DNA of 15,155 nt. Source: Porticoccus sp047635255. Lineage in GTDB: Bacteria > Pseudomonadota > Gammaproteobacteria > Pseudomonadales > Porticoccaceae. Positions 1-8,028 of this stretch are shown here, piece after piece (within the stretch, counting starts at the first letter, position 1; each line of letters starts with the position of its first letter). A model generated the notes under the pieces. The model made no database searches and was not told the DNA's origin. It saw nothing but the letters and a program-made list of their open reading frames with translations. The DNA lies in NCBI GenBank assembly GCA_047635255.1, contig JBLIIR010000031.1, positions 1-15,155 of the forward strand. Reading direction: 5' to 3'. Made by a program: the position numbers and the translations under genes.

Positions 1-1094
1 ATTCTTTAGCCCTCCCTTGACGAAACGGACGCTCAACATAACGACAAAGTAAATATGCCAGTAATATTGAAGCCACACGTATCAAGACCTTATCCAAAAA
101 GAGCAACTCGCCCATCTTAAAGTAACTATAGAAAACAAAAATTGGCCAATGAACTAGATACAATGAATAACTGATCAAGCCAAGATTCACTGACACTGGG
201 TTACTTAGTAACTTATTCGTATATTTTACTTTGGCACATAATATTAGTAACGCCGTACCAACACAGGGTAGAAGCGCATTATAATAGGGAAATATCGTAC
301 TCTCATCAAAGGTGAATACGGCGTAAAGAATCATACCGAGAGCGGAAATCGACAGAAACTCGAGACACAAGTTTGATTTAGGCTGATACCTAATCAACCA
401 AACCATTATCGCCCCAATTGAAAATTCAAACACCCTAAATGGCATCAAGTAAAACACCGCAGACTTACCCTCGGGAGCAACATCTGCAGACTTCGTATTT
501 AAAATACTTATATCTATTTGGTCTAAATTCAAAAAAAACATAGTTAAGGTAAAAGCTAAGTGAACCCACAACAATAATAGCAACAGGCGCGAATAATTTG
601 GATTTCCTTCCTATAATTGCCGCCATTAGAAGAGGCCACAGAATATAGAACTGCTCTTCCACGCTTAATGTCCATGTATGTAGCAATGGCTTGAAGCTTG
701 CTCCCGCATCAAAATAGCCACTCTCCCCCCAAAAATAAAAGTTTGAAACGCTTGTGACAGAATAAATTAGTGCCCCACCAAAACGCTCGAAATGCTGTGA
801 GATAAAAAACAAATACGTCACAATAAAGCAGATGACTAGCATAACGAAAAGTGCAGGGAATAATCGCCTTGCCCTGCGCAGATAGAAGCCTGAAAAATGG
901 AAATTTCCGGTCTGTTTTATCTCACTTTGAATCCAAGCGTTATTAAATAGCCACTAATCACAAAAAATACATCTACCCCTACGACCCCCCACTAAAGGCC
1001 TCAAATTCCACATGAAAAAAAGAACGCCAAGAACGGCGACTGCACGTAGCCCGTCGATGTCAGGGCGATATTTAAGCGGTTTATGATCAAGCAA
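1..1094 (-). pseudogene. Acyltransferase-3 (OafA/YrhL-like) pseudogene, partial
   Basis: The intact gene would encode a multi-pass membrane acyltransferase O-acylating (usually acetylating) a surface polysaccharide. Family landmarks are visible in order but in different frames: KYRPDIDGLRAVAVLGVLFF (start near TTG 1094, with GGAG nine bases upstream), HVEFEAFSGG, VGVDVFFVISGYLIT, SEIKQTGNFHFSGFYLRRAR, PLLHTWTLSVEEQFYILWPL, then from about 530 to the window edge LNLDQIDIS, MPFRVFEFSIGA, ISYSLYLVHWPI and CRYVERPFRQ. Four one-base frameshifts separate them: near 1015-1021 (a 7-base run where 8 are needed), near 983-990 beside a run of six C, near 930-938, and at 531-538 (an 8-base run where 7 are needed). 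The remaining frame of 178 codons to the left edge is open. Whether an SGNH domain follows cannot be seen. Neighbouring genes keep equally long homopolymers in frame, so decay is more likely than sequencing error. Confidence 0.85.
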
Positions 1095-1349
1095 TTACAG
1101 GCACTCCACGATATATAAATTTTTTAGACCAATAAAACGCTGAGAGGCGCCTCACCGACCAATTGCATTGTTAAAAATTCAGACCAAGAAAGGATGCTAG
1201 AGATACAATTCCATATTTCGTTTTGAGTACGGGCGCACACTAGGTCGCCATGAAAAGTGACACACAGTATTTTCGATAGTTCATACCTGTCCAGCACAAC
1301 GTACAAATAGAAAAATATTCAAGTAAAGCATGGCATCCATATCTCTATC
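1095..1349. other. Non-coding stretch between the membrane protein gene and the acyltransferase remnant
   Basis: A 255-base stretch with no convincing gene. It contains the short palindrome GAGGCGCCTC near 1142-1151 followed on the minus strand by TTTTATT, a possible weak terminator, and then an A+T-rich region just upstream of the pseudogene start. A 60-codon open frame (1124-1306, minus) has no ribosome site and no recognisable family. Confidence 0.4.
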
Positions 1350-3065
1350 CTATTTCAGCATATTCATTTTGACAATTATTTTTGGCAACAACTTTACAGC
1401 AGATAAAAGTTGCTGTTTACAAATTAACCGCTCAAGTTCGTAGGTTAGCGCAGCCAACTGGGCAAGCTCTGGTTCAATATTGCGCAGGTTATTTTGGTCT
1501 GCAGCTGTCAAAGAAAACCTTTTTTCTAGCCGACCAATCCCCCCAGATGTATACCAGCTCGCTCCCAAAGGCTCCAAAGACCATCGACTCCAATTTAAAA
1601 CTTGTTCTTGACGGTTTTCTCTACTGATCCAAATTGAGCTTTTTATACCCGGGTTGTGGAGAACAATGGGGAGGCCCTTAAGTAACGACTGCAGCTCATG
1701 AAGCCTATCAAGCAACTCAGAAATCGGCATAATCTCCTTATGTTTTCGACTGGCTACATATAAACGCCCTATTAACTCAGTGGTCAAGCGGTCCCACAAG
1801 AGTGGGTGTGATCTCTGATAACGATCAATTAAGCTTTCCGGTAGCTTTAAGGAAAATAGTTTCGTGTTCAAATCAATTACGAAGGAAGCGGCTTTTTTAG
1901 GACTTACAATATGACCTGGGGCCAATCTATAAACCAAACAAGAAAAATCCTCAACATTGGTGGCTAGTAAAAGCTCAGGCCATAAAGACTGCTCCCGCAC
2001 TGCCGTCACTAGGCTCGCCTCATGCAGCGCAAGAGATCGCTTATTACGGTCAAAGAGCTTAACAAGGCATTCGGCATCATCAGCTTCCTTGCCCCTAACG
2101 AGTAAATGAGGTACGTGCGGCTGACTGACTTCAAGCCACTGAATCCTTAAATCCGACTCCTCCCATTCGACAACTCCGGCTTCTGCCAAAACAGAGTGTA
2201 TCCATTTACGATTTTTCCCAGGTGCGAGATAATCCCATAGACTTCTTTTTCTAGAAACGGCTAAAGTTTCGACCAAAACCTTTCCGTGAAAAAATATTGC
2301 ATCTAGTCTCTGCCTTTGTTTTGCAAGACCAGAGATGCCGATGACCATAGCCGCAGCTCGACCAAAAATTTGGCGACCTATCAAAAATGAAATAACCGCA
2401 GTAATAAACCCTGGCGGACTGAGCAAAATAAACGCGATAATTAGATAGCCAAACACTAAAAAAAAACCTAGATTACTAGCAAATCCCAAGGCAACATCTA
2501 ACTTCCTGACCAGATAGCCCCTAAAGTTTTCGTGTCTATGATACAACGCCGACATAATAAGACTGGCAAGTAATAGATATACTGAGATTAATACTGCTAT
2601 GGGCGGGTACATCACCCCAAGACCTATCAACGCCAACATGATAAATACAGCCCCTGCTAAGGCACTCGAATATCGCTTGTATGCGCTGGCTGCTATTTCA
2701 TCCTGATTTTCAAATAAAATCATTTTGTGGCTTTTTACCAGCAGTATTTTCACTGCAATTTCTGTAACCTTTGCAATTAAGTAATTGGCCCCGAGACTTA
2801 ATACGTAACAGCCCGCCGTAGCTGCACTTAACAAAACAATCAAATGATTCTTCTCGAGCTGTGCAAAGAGATCAGGGTAGTATTTGGGCACACCTTCTGA
2901 GCCCAATAAAATAATTATTTTAAGAGGAAGAAAAAATGCCAGTAAGGATGCGATCTGGGCCACCAATGTCAAGAAGACAATCGCCAGAGTTAGCATGGGA
3001 ACAACCCGATAAAACTTAATCCCTAGAGATATAATCCAGCGTAAAACAGATTGAGAATCAGGCAT
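1350..3065 (-). CDS. Six-helix ABC-exporter-like membrane protein with a C-terminal kinase-like domain
   Basis: A 571-residue protein of uncertain function. Residues about 20-245 contain around six hydrophobic segments (about 22-55, 74-108, 135-175 and 192-243, several of them helical pairs), a pattern like the transmembrane domain of an ABC exporter. No Walker A, signature or Walker B motif follows. Residues about 300-571 instead resemble an aminoglycoside/choline-kinase-type fold: CLVKLF (Lys336) as the beta-3 lysine, HEASLVTAV (Glu349) as the helix-C glutamate, VYRLAPGHIV as the hinge, HNPGIKSSI (470-478) where active enzymes have HGDxxxxN, and VLNW (489-492) where they have IDW. The catalytic Asp, Asn and metal-binding Asp are thus Pro472, Ser477 and Asn491, so this would be a pseudokinase. 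It starts at ATG 3065, 54 bases after the lyase fusion gene, with only a weak GAAG upstream. A role in export or in organising the polymerising complex is inference. Confidence 0.6.
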   Translation of the reverse strand: MPDSQSVLRWIISLGIKFYRVVPMLTLAIVFLTLVAQIASLLAFFLPLKIIILLGSEGVPKYYPDLFAQLEKNHLIVLLSAATAGCYVLSLGANYLIAKVTEIAVKILLVKSHKMILFENQDEIAASAYKRYSSALAGAVFIMLALIGLGVMYPPIAVLISVYLLLASLIMSALYHRHENFRGYLVRKLDVALGFASNLGFFLVFGYLIIAFILLSPPGFITAVISFLIGRQIFGRAAAMVIGISGLAKQRQRLDAIFFHGKVLVETLAVSRKRSLWDYLAPGKNRKWIHSVLAEAGVVEWEESDLRIQWLEVSQPHVPHLLVRGKEADDAECLVKLFDRNKRSLALHEASLVTAVREQSLWPELLLATNVEDFSCLVYRLAPGHIVSPKKAASFVIDLNTKLFSLKLPESLIDRYQRSHPLLWDRLTTELIGRLYVASRKHKEIMPISELLDRLHELQSLLKGLPIVLHNPGIKSSIWISRENRQEQVLNWSRWSLEPLGASWYTSGGIGRLEKRFSLTAADQNNLRNIEPELAQLAALTYELERLICKQQLLSAVKLLPKIIVKMNMLK

Positions 3066-3119
3066 TTAGTAACTTCACATTTAGTATTTTTTATTGAAAT
3101 AAAAATATTATTATTGCGC

Positions 3120-6100
3120 CTATTTGGAAATATCAGCACCTGACACAAAAACAACTTTTACTCGCTCATATTTCGCCACATCCATACAAAATGATAATAC
3201 AGATTCAGGCAAGTCGTCTGAAACCCACAACTCTCGAACGGATATGGCCTGTTTCAGTAAAGCCCCTATAGCCTCTAAAAGTATCTGCGTGAGCTGCTTC
3301 TTTAACAGGCCACCGCCTGTAACCATAACAACCCCAAACGAGCGATGCCCCGAATCAAAGTGATCTACCTGATCACAGCTAACCCATGTAGTCAGATAAT
3401 TCTGGACTAACTTCCCTTGGAGTTCATTACAGGCAACGCTGTCAGCAAGAATCACTGTCAAATGACCAATACCTAACTCACGATGTTTTTTTGCCAATTT
3501 CAAAAGTCCTTTAGAGCTACCCAATACAAGCGAAGGCTGTGTCCAACTATCTTCTGACGCAGTTTCAACCAGCTCATCAAGATTTATTGAATCTCTTTGA
3601 CGCGGAGGAGTTACTGCTATTTTATTAGCATCTGCCAACTCCAGCTTGAACCGCGTTAGCACTCGGAGGTCTTTCTGATTCTTAAATACCAAACGCAACA
3701 CTTGACTCGGCTCTACCTTATTAGCCTTATAGGAGATACAACTAAATACTTTCCCATCTTTTTCTCCCTTAGCAATAGACAACGTGCTTGGGCGGGCACC
3801 ACTGAACTCGACCTGAAGGAGGTTACCTTTCGTACTTGTTACTAGCACCACGCCATTATCAACAACTAACGTTTTATCCTTAGGGAAGTGCCAGTACAGT
3901 GTCACGTTCCTTTCTTTTCCGTCCTCAGAAACAATTCGATCCTCAACATCGACTATTTTTTTATTTGCATCAAATTTTATATTACGGTCATGCACTACAG
4001 GAGGCATAACCTTTAAATTCATATCAATATAAGGCCCACTATCCGACTCATTAAAATCTTCTACACGCCAAGCGCTCAATCGGTGCTCGAACTCCGAATC
4101 ATAAGCCGCATGAGAAACCACTGGTACATTATGCCCCGAGCGGCCACGCATATACTTTCGAACCGGATCTTGATTGACATAGTTATAAAGGCCGGAATCA
4201 ATCAGCCAGTCTTCGCCTCCAGCATACAAACTGATATGCCCTTCATCCTGCTGATGGTGATAACGACTGGAGCAGCCCACTTTTGCAATTAGATGCATCG
4301 CTTTATGATAATCTTTCCTTGATGGCCATTGGTCACGAAAGACCGCATAGCCGGACTCAGAATAGACACGATTCAAAATAGGTGGCACTCGCCCCCTCTT
4401 CCCCCCGCTAATTGCATAAAGAAAATACTGATACTCTCGCGTCTCTCCAAACATTTCACGATATGAATCTGAAGTCGGTAGCTGCTCAGTATCACCTATA
4501 GGTGGTAACGTTCCATCTGGGCGTAAAATATGAGTAATGAAACTCAGCGCTTTAAGTGAAAACTTACCAAACTGCCTGGCAAGGTCACCCAATATCTCCT
4601 CTGGGTAATCTTTAATAACCCCCATGAAAACTTTGAAAACAAATATATGGTACGCGGGGCTATTCTCAACATGAACCCCTTCACTCGTGAATGCAAAATT
4701 CAGCTCATTACTAATACGATGAATGGAAACTCTTTTCCACTCACTGGCTTGCGCACTGTCAAAAACAGTGCCTAATAACAACAGCACTCTAGCCTGCTCC
4801 AAGCCGTGATTAGTATGTTCGGAATAAAAACTATCCCTTAACAAGAATCCTGCATGAACCACTAAAGATTTCTCGAGATACTTAAAAAAACCCTTGTTCT
4901 GATTTACCCACTCAGGTGCATACTGAGTACAGTAATAGTAAAACAAAACCAACTGCTCAGCACGCAACGCAGTAGCGTGATCATGCCAAATAAATTCAAA
5001 ATGATAGCCCGTATCAGTATCAATGTAGCATTTCAGCCAGGACGAAATTGCATCATGTGCAAAAACCAGTACATCATCATTACCAGAAGACCGGTGGTAG
5101 GACAGCAAGTACGGCAAAAAGGATAGCCAATTTAGCCGCCACTGCCAACTGCGATTTTTGAGTGGATCCCTCTCCCAATCACCCCAGTTTGAGAACGCCA
5201 CTGACTTAAAAGGTGCAAGCTCAAGCTTTTTCTCGACGAACAGAGCCTCACCGAGTGATATGTTGGACGAAACCAACAAAGACTTTTCCAGTTTTTTTCT
5301 AACACAGTTCTCAAGCGCGTGGTCACAACCTAATTTTAAAGACATAAGTACTTGATCTTGATTGAGTGGAGCGTTAAAGGTTACATGATCAGCTTTATAT
5401 TTTGATAACCACTGATATGCGGTCTGAGCCAGCGACAGCAGCTTACTGTCATCGACACCCAGCTCCGGATTTTGACCCACCTGTATACTCAAGAGCCAGG
5501 TCAAATCCAAGCTAATCATGTCGGAATCTTGTGCACGACTGGCAAGGGTCAAGGCGGTACTATTAGATAAGGGGGAGCAATAACTCAGCAGTCGAAACCA
5601 AGCATTACGCTGTGTAATTTCTGGACTCAGTGCATTTAATTGCCTTATGATCTCCACCTCTTCAGGCTTCAAGCTTACGTTACTGAGATTTTCACTTTCT
5701 ATAGTGATTCGTGCTTGAGAAGCCCAACTTATAATATCGCCAACAACATTTGGACTATAGTCAAAAACCTTAACTGGCACACCAGAATAATCTTCTAGAT
5801 TTTTTACTACACGCTCAAGGTCCAGTAAATATCTTATAGCAGGGATATCAGAAAACTCACCAAGCACAAGTGAAGTCCCGTAATAATCTACCAACTTAGA
5901 CGACTGATTAATCACTGTTTGTTTGTAATAAGATTTTAAAAATTTATCCGCATCCCGGTGAACAACTAAAATTTCCAGTGATGACCCAAGAGCCCCAAGC
6001 CCTTTAAACAACTCCCTCCACTGTTCAGCGCCAATATTATTAAGCTGATTAATAATAGATTCTGTCGATAATATAACAGTGTGGATATCATCAGCGCTAT

Positions 6101-6317
6101 CGAGCTCCGTCTTTAGTAGCTTAAGGGCGTAGTCAATCTTATTTAATCGTACGAAACGAAAAATATCCTCATGTTTGGTAGAGCCTTCGCCGACCAATGA
6201 TTCCGGGTACAATACCCCCTGCTTATACAGCAAGTCCCTAGAGTTCACCAAGGCATCTTGAAGTGCCGTTGAGGCTGACTTTGGGTAGCCCGCATGAATT
6301 ATAATACGATATGACAA
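3120..6317 (-). CDS. Sulfotransferase / heparinase II/III-type polysaccharide lyase fusion
   Basis: A 1065-residue multidomain protein with no signal peptide, so probably cytosolic. Residues 1-210 are a sulfotransferase: PAPS loop HAGYPKSASTALQ (8-20) and 3'-phosphate motif VVHRDADKFLKSYYKQ (Arg121, Ser129). Residues about 215-360 are a helical linker. Residues about 375-640 form an alpha/alpha-barrel like heparinase II/III and alginate lyases, with TNHGLEQAR (Asn503, His504) and SEGVHVENSPAYHIF (candidate catalytic Tyr556). Residues about 650-900 are the beta-sandwich, with RYHHQQDEGHISLYAGG (His687/688, His694), WLIDSG and SGHNVPVV. These elements are those expected for His/Tyr beta-elimination of uronic-acid polymers, so the lyase may be active. 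Residues about 925-1065 form an unrecognised alpha/beta domain. The start is TTG at 6317, with AGGG (6325-6328) seven bases upstream and an in-frame stop just beyond. Possible roles are chain-length trimming, proofreading, or recognition of the acceptor for sulfation. Confidence 0.87.
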   Translation of the reverse strand: MSYRIIIHAGYPKSASTALQDALVNSRDLLYKQGVLYPESLVGEGSTKHEDIFRFVRLNKIDYALKLLKTELDSADDIHTVILSTESIINQLNNIGAEQWRELFKGLGALGSSLEILVVHRDADKFLKSYYKQTVINQSSKLVDYYGTSLVLGEFSDIPAIRYLLDLERVVKNLEDYSGVPVKVFDYSPNVVGDIISWASQARITIESENLSNVSLKPEEVEIIRQLNALSPEITQRNAWFRLLSYCSPLSNSTALTLASRAQDSDMISLDLTWLLSIQVGQNPELGVDDSKLLSLAQTAYQWLSKYKADHVTFNAPLNQDQVLMSLKLGCDHALENCVRKKLEKSLLVSSNISLGEALFVEKKLELAPFKSVAFSNWGDWERDPLKNRSWQWRLNWLSFLPYLLSYHRSSGNDDVLVFAHDAISSWLKCYIDTDTGYHFEFIWHDHATALRAEQLVLFYYYCTQYAPEWVNQNKGFFKYLEKSLVVHAGFLLRDSFYSEHTNHGLEQARVLLLLGTVFDSAQASEWKRVSIHRISNELNFAFTSEGVHVENSPAYHIFVFKVFMGVIKDYPEEILGDLARQFGKFSLKALSFITHILRPDGTLPPIGDTEQLPTSDSYREMFGETREYQYFLYAISGGKRGRVPPILNRVYSESGYAVFRDQWPSRKDYHKAMHLIAKVGCSSRYHHQQDEGHISLYAGGEDWLIDSGLYNYVNQDPVRKYMRGRSGHNVPVVSHAAYDSEFEHRLSAWRVEDFNESDSGPYIDMNLKVMPPVVHDRNIKFDANKKIVDVEDRIVSEDGKERNVTLYWHFPKDKTLVVDNGVVLVTSTKGNLLQVEFSGARPSTLSIAKGEKDGKVFSCISYKANKVEPSQVLRLVFKNQKDLRVLTRFKLELADANKIAVTPPRQRDSINLDELVETASEDSWTQPSLVLGSSKGLLKLAKKHRELGIGHLTVILADSVACNELQGKLVQNYLTTWVSCDQVDHFDSGHRSFGVVMVTGGGLLKKQLTQILLEAIGALLKQAISVRELWVSDDLPESVLSFCMDVAKYERVKVVFVSGADISK

Positions 6318-6324
6318 GACACCA

Positions 6325-6328
6325 CCCT
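6325..6328 (-). promoter_or_regulatory. Weak Shine-Dalgarno site before a TTG start
   Basis: AGGG on the minus strand, seven bases before the TTG at 6317. An in-frame TAG precedes it and no other start lies before the PAPS loop, so TTG is the only reasonable start. Confidence 0.5.
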
Positions 6329-6336
6329 ATGGCAAT

Positions 6337-7008
6337 TTATTCCAGAGAATAGCAAAACTGATTTATTTCAAAATCATGTAGGCGCTCAATTTTTTTCTTC
6401 AAGCTATTATGCTTTGAATAGACATTCACCAGATCATATGAGGCATTGCTTCGTATTCCAGATTTAGCCTTGATAGTAGTAAATATGTTGTATAGACCAA
6501 CTAAGCTTGGAAATTCCTTCTCCAATTCTAGAATATCTTCCTTTATATACTCATACCTCACAAAGTGATCGATAATCAAATCACCTTTAATGAAGTACTG
6601 CTTATGATTGACACTCAGGTATGCCATCCCTTTGCCTTTTAAATACCAATCTGAAAGTTTCTCGATATCTGCAGACGCCCCATTCTGATAAAAAAATAAC
6701 GACACATATACATCAAAAGGATTGCGCACAATAGAGACTTTTTTACACTCAGCCCACAAAACACTTCCAAGTTTATTTTTTGCCTCTGCCGCCGTCATAT
6801 GAGGCCTAAATATTTTATTACCACTTTCATCCAAATAATTTTGGGCACCCTTAAAACCCAAACCTTCTCTAATCTCTTCATCGCCAGAAGATATAGGGGT
6901 AAGAATGTCATGAGCTCCAGCATACCTACTCAACGCAATTTCCAAAGAAGTACCAGCAACCTTTCTTGCTTTCAAAAAAACAAGACTTTCATTACTCAAT
7001 GATATCAA
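6337..7008 (-). CDS. Small sulfotransferase (Sulfotransfer_2-like)
   Basis: A predicted cytosolic PAPS-dependent sulfotransferase of 223 residues, towards the short end for the family. The 5'-phosphosulfate loop is FLKARKVAGTSLE (residues 11-23) at the very N-terminus. RPHMTAAEAK (His70) may carry the catalytic His. The 3'-phosphate motif is SIVRNPFDVYVSLFFYQ (Arg95, Ser103). The KVAGTS loop and RNPFD form differ from those of the neighbouring sulfotransferases, so this is a separate family member rather than a recent duplicate. The start is TTG at 7008: an in-frame stop lies four codons upstream, GAGAGG (7014-7019) sits five bases before it, and the first in-frame ATG (residue 71) would remove the PAPS loop. 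It is followed after 19 bases by the lyase fusion gene. It is strongly A+T-rich (one sampled 60-base line has 17 G/C), unlike the glycosyltransferase gene. Confidence 0.85.
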   Translation of the reverse strand: MISLSNESLVFLKARKVAGTSLEIALSRYAGAHDILTPISSGDEEIREGLGFKGAQNYLDESGNKIFRPHMTAAEAKNKLGSVLWAECKKVSIVRNPFDVYVSLFFYQNGASADIEKLSDWYLKGKGMAYLSVNHKQYFIKGDLIIDHFVRYEYIKEDILELEKEFPSLVGLYNIFTTIKAKSGIRSNASYDLVNVYSKHNSLKKKIERLHDFEINQFCYSLE

Positions 7009-7188
7009 AATAACCTCTCATAGAAATTTATAGTTAACCTTTTTTACATGCCGGAGAATATGACTCACATTTAGCCCTTGATGCCATCACTTTCGCAAAT
7101 CGACTGCCACGAGCATGTCTGCCAATGATGAGCTAACTAGTGCAATTAGCCCTGCAAAAAAACGGCCAAAACTTAAGACAGCAAGACT
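7009..7188. other. 180-base gap between the two small sulfotransferase genes
   Basis: This is the largest gap in an otherwise tightly packed gene string. No ORF, RNA gene or convincing terminator is seen. An A+T-rich stretch with TATAAA lies just before the downstream gene, but no matching -35 box was found, so a promoter is only possible. Confidence 0.4.
7014..7019 (-). promoter_or_regulatory. Shine-Dalgarno site supporting a TTG start
   Basis: GAGAGG on the minus strand lies five bases before the TTG at 7008. It supports this rare start codon, since no ATG or GTG is available upstream of the PAPS-binding loop. Confidence 0.6.
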
Positions 7189-8028
7189 CTAAAGAAATAA
7201 ATTTTTGTCTTTCTGCCATGACAACGGGACATAACCCATTTTTTCTTCAACGTAATAATACGTACTTTTGAATTCGTTCGCAGCAAATATGCGCATATCT
7301 TTTGACATGGCTACTGCCTGCGAGCTATTGATTTTTTCTTGCAGAAAATCTCCCTCACTCGACTCCAACCCTAAAAATGAATCTATAGAATTAACCACCG
7401 ACTTATGTCTCTCTCCAAACAAATCTTCATAGAAGACATATAACACTTGGGTCGCCGGAAAAACACTATCAACACTTCTCATTGTCCGTTCATAATCACT
7501 TCTAAGAACCACATGGTCATTTCCAATCACATCGTAGAATTTTTTTTCTAAAGGATATTTGCTATTTTTTTTCAACTGCATTCTCAGAAACGACCAGTAT
7601 CGTTCCACTGGATTCCTAAGAATAAAAATAATCTTTGCCGCAGGAAATATACTCCTTATCTCTTCAAATCCTTGTCGGTCCAGCATGGAGTATGCAGGAG
7701 TTATATCACCGAAAACCTTAAAGCCCTTACCTCTTTTCAAATAGTATTGCTGATATTTTTTTTTGTCGCCGCCCACATCTAAACGATCAATGTAATCCGC
7801 CGCCAATTTATAATCAGATTTCCTCAAAGCTTTTACGCAGCGTTCTTTAAAGGCGCCCATCCAAAAGTCACCGACAAGATTTTCTGACAAGCAAAGAGAG
7901 TCAAAGAAATGCATCTCCTTAATCCTTGGGAGATAGACATTCTCATTTTTACTTAGATAGCTTTGCAACCACGAAGTGCCAGCCTTTTGTGCACCTATAC
8001 AAGTAAAAAACACTTTATCCTGACTCAC
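7189..8028 (-). CDS. PAPS-dependent sulfotransferase, stand-alone
   Basis: A predicted cytosolic sulfotransferase of 279 residues, a normal length for the Sulfotransfer_1 / NDST-like family, transferring sulfate from PAPS to a carbohydrate. The 5'-phosphosulfate loop is CIGAQKAGTSWLQSYL (residues 10-25, Lys15). FGDITPAYS (about 106-114) corresponds to the substrate/catalytic segment. The 3'-phosphate motif is IFILRNPVERYWSFLRM (Arg138, Ser146). The start is GTG at 8028, with GGAG seven bases upstream. It overlaps the stop of the propeller-sulfotransferase gene in a GTGA arrangement, so the two are probably translated together. The gene is A+T-rich and contains three homopolymer runs of 8-9 bases, all intact in frame, one being nine A residues encoding the Lys triplet of GGDKKKYQ. 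Its acceptor cannot be told from sequence. Confidence 0.9.
   Translation of the reverse strand: MSQDKVFFTCIGAQKAGTSWLQSYLSKNENVYLPRIKEMHFFDSLCLSENLVGDFWMGAFKERCVKALRKSDYKLAADYIDRLDVGGDKKKYQQYYLKRGKGFKVFGDITPAYSMLDRQGFEEIRSIFPAAKIIFILRNPVERYWSFLRMQLKKNSKYPLEKKFYDVIGNDHVVLRSDYERTMRSVDSVFPATQVLYVFYEDLFGERHKSVVNSIDSFLGLESSEGDFLQEKINSSQAVAMSKDMRIFAANEFKSTYYYVEEKMGYVPLSWQKDKNLFL

Noticed and set aside
1..1094. Frameshifts in the acyltransferase as pure sequencing error
   Set aside because: Equal or longer homopolymer runs in the neighbouring genes (7540-7764, 9255-9262) are all in frame, so an error process limited to this gene is unlikely, though not excluded.
1136..1160. GAGGCGCCTC palindrome followed by TTTTATT on the minus strand as a transcription terminator
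   Set aside because: The stem is only 4-5 pairs with an adequate loop and the U-run is short and interrupted; not strong enough to call.
1124..1306. 60-codon open frame on the minus strand between the membrane protein gene and the acyltransferase remnant
   Set aside because: It starts at a TTG without a ribosome site, has no recognisable motif, and overlaps nothing conserved; most likely chance.
7009..7188. Promoter in the 180-base gap
   Set aside because: A TATAAA sequence is present near 7025-7035 but no -35 element at the right distance was found.
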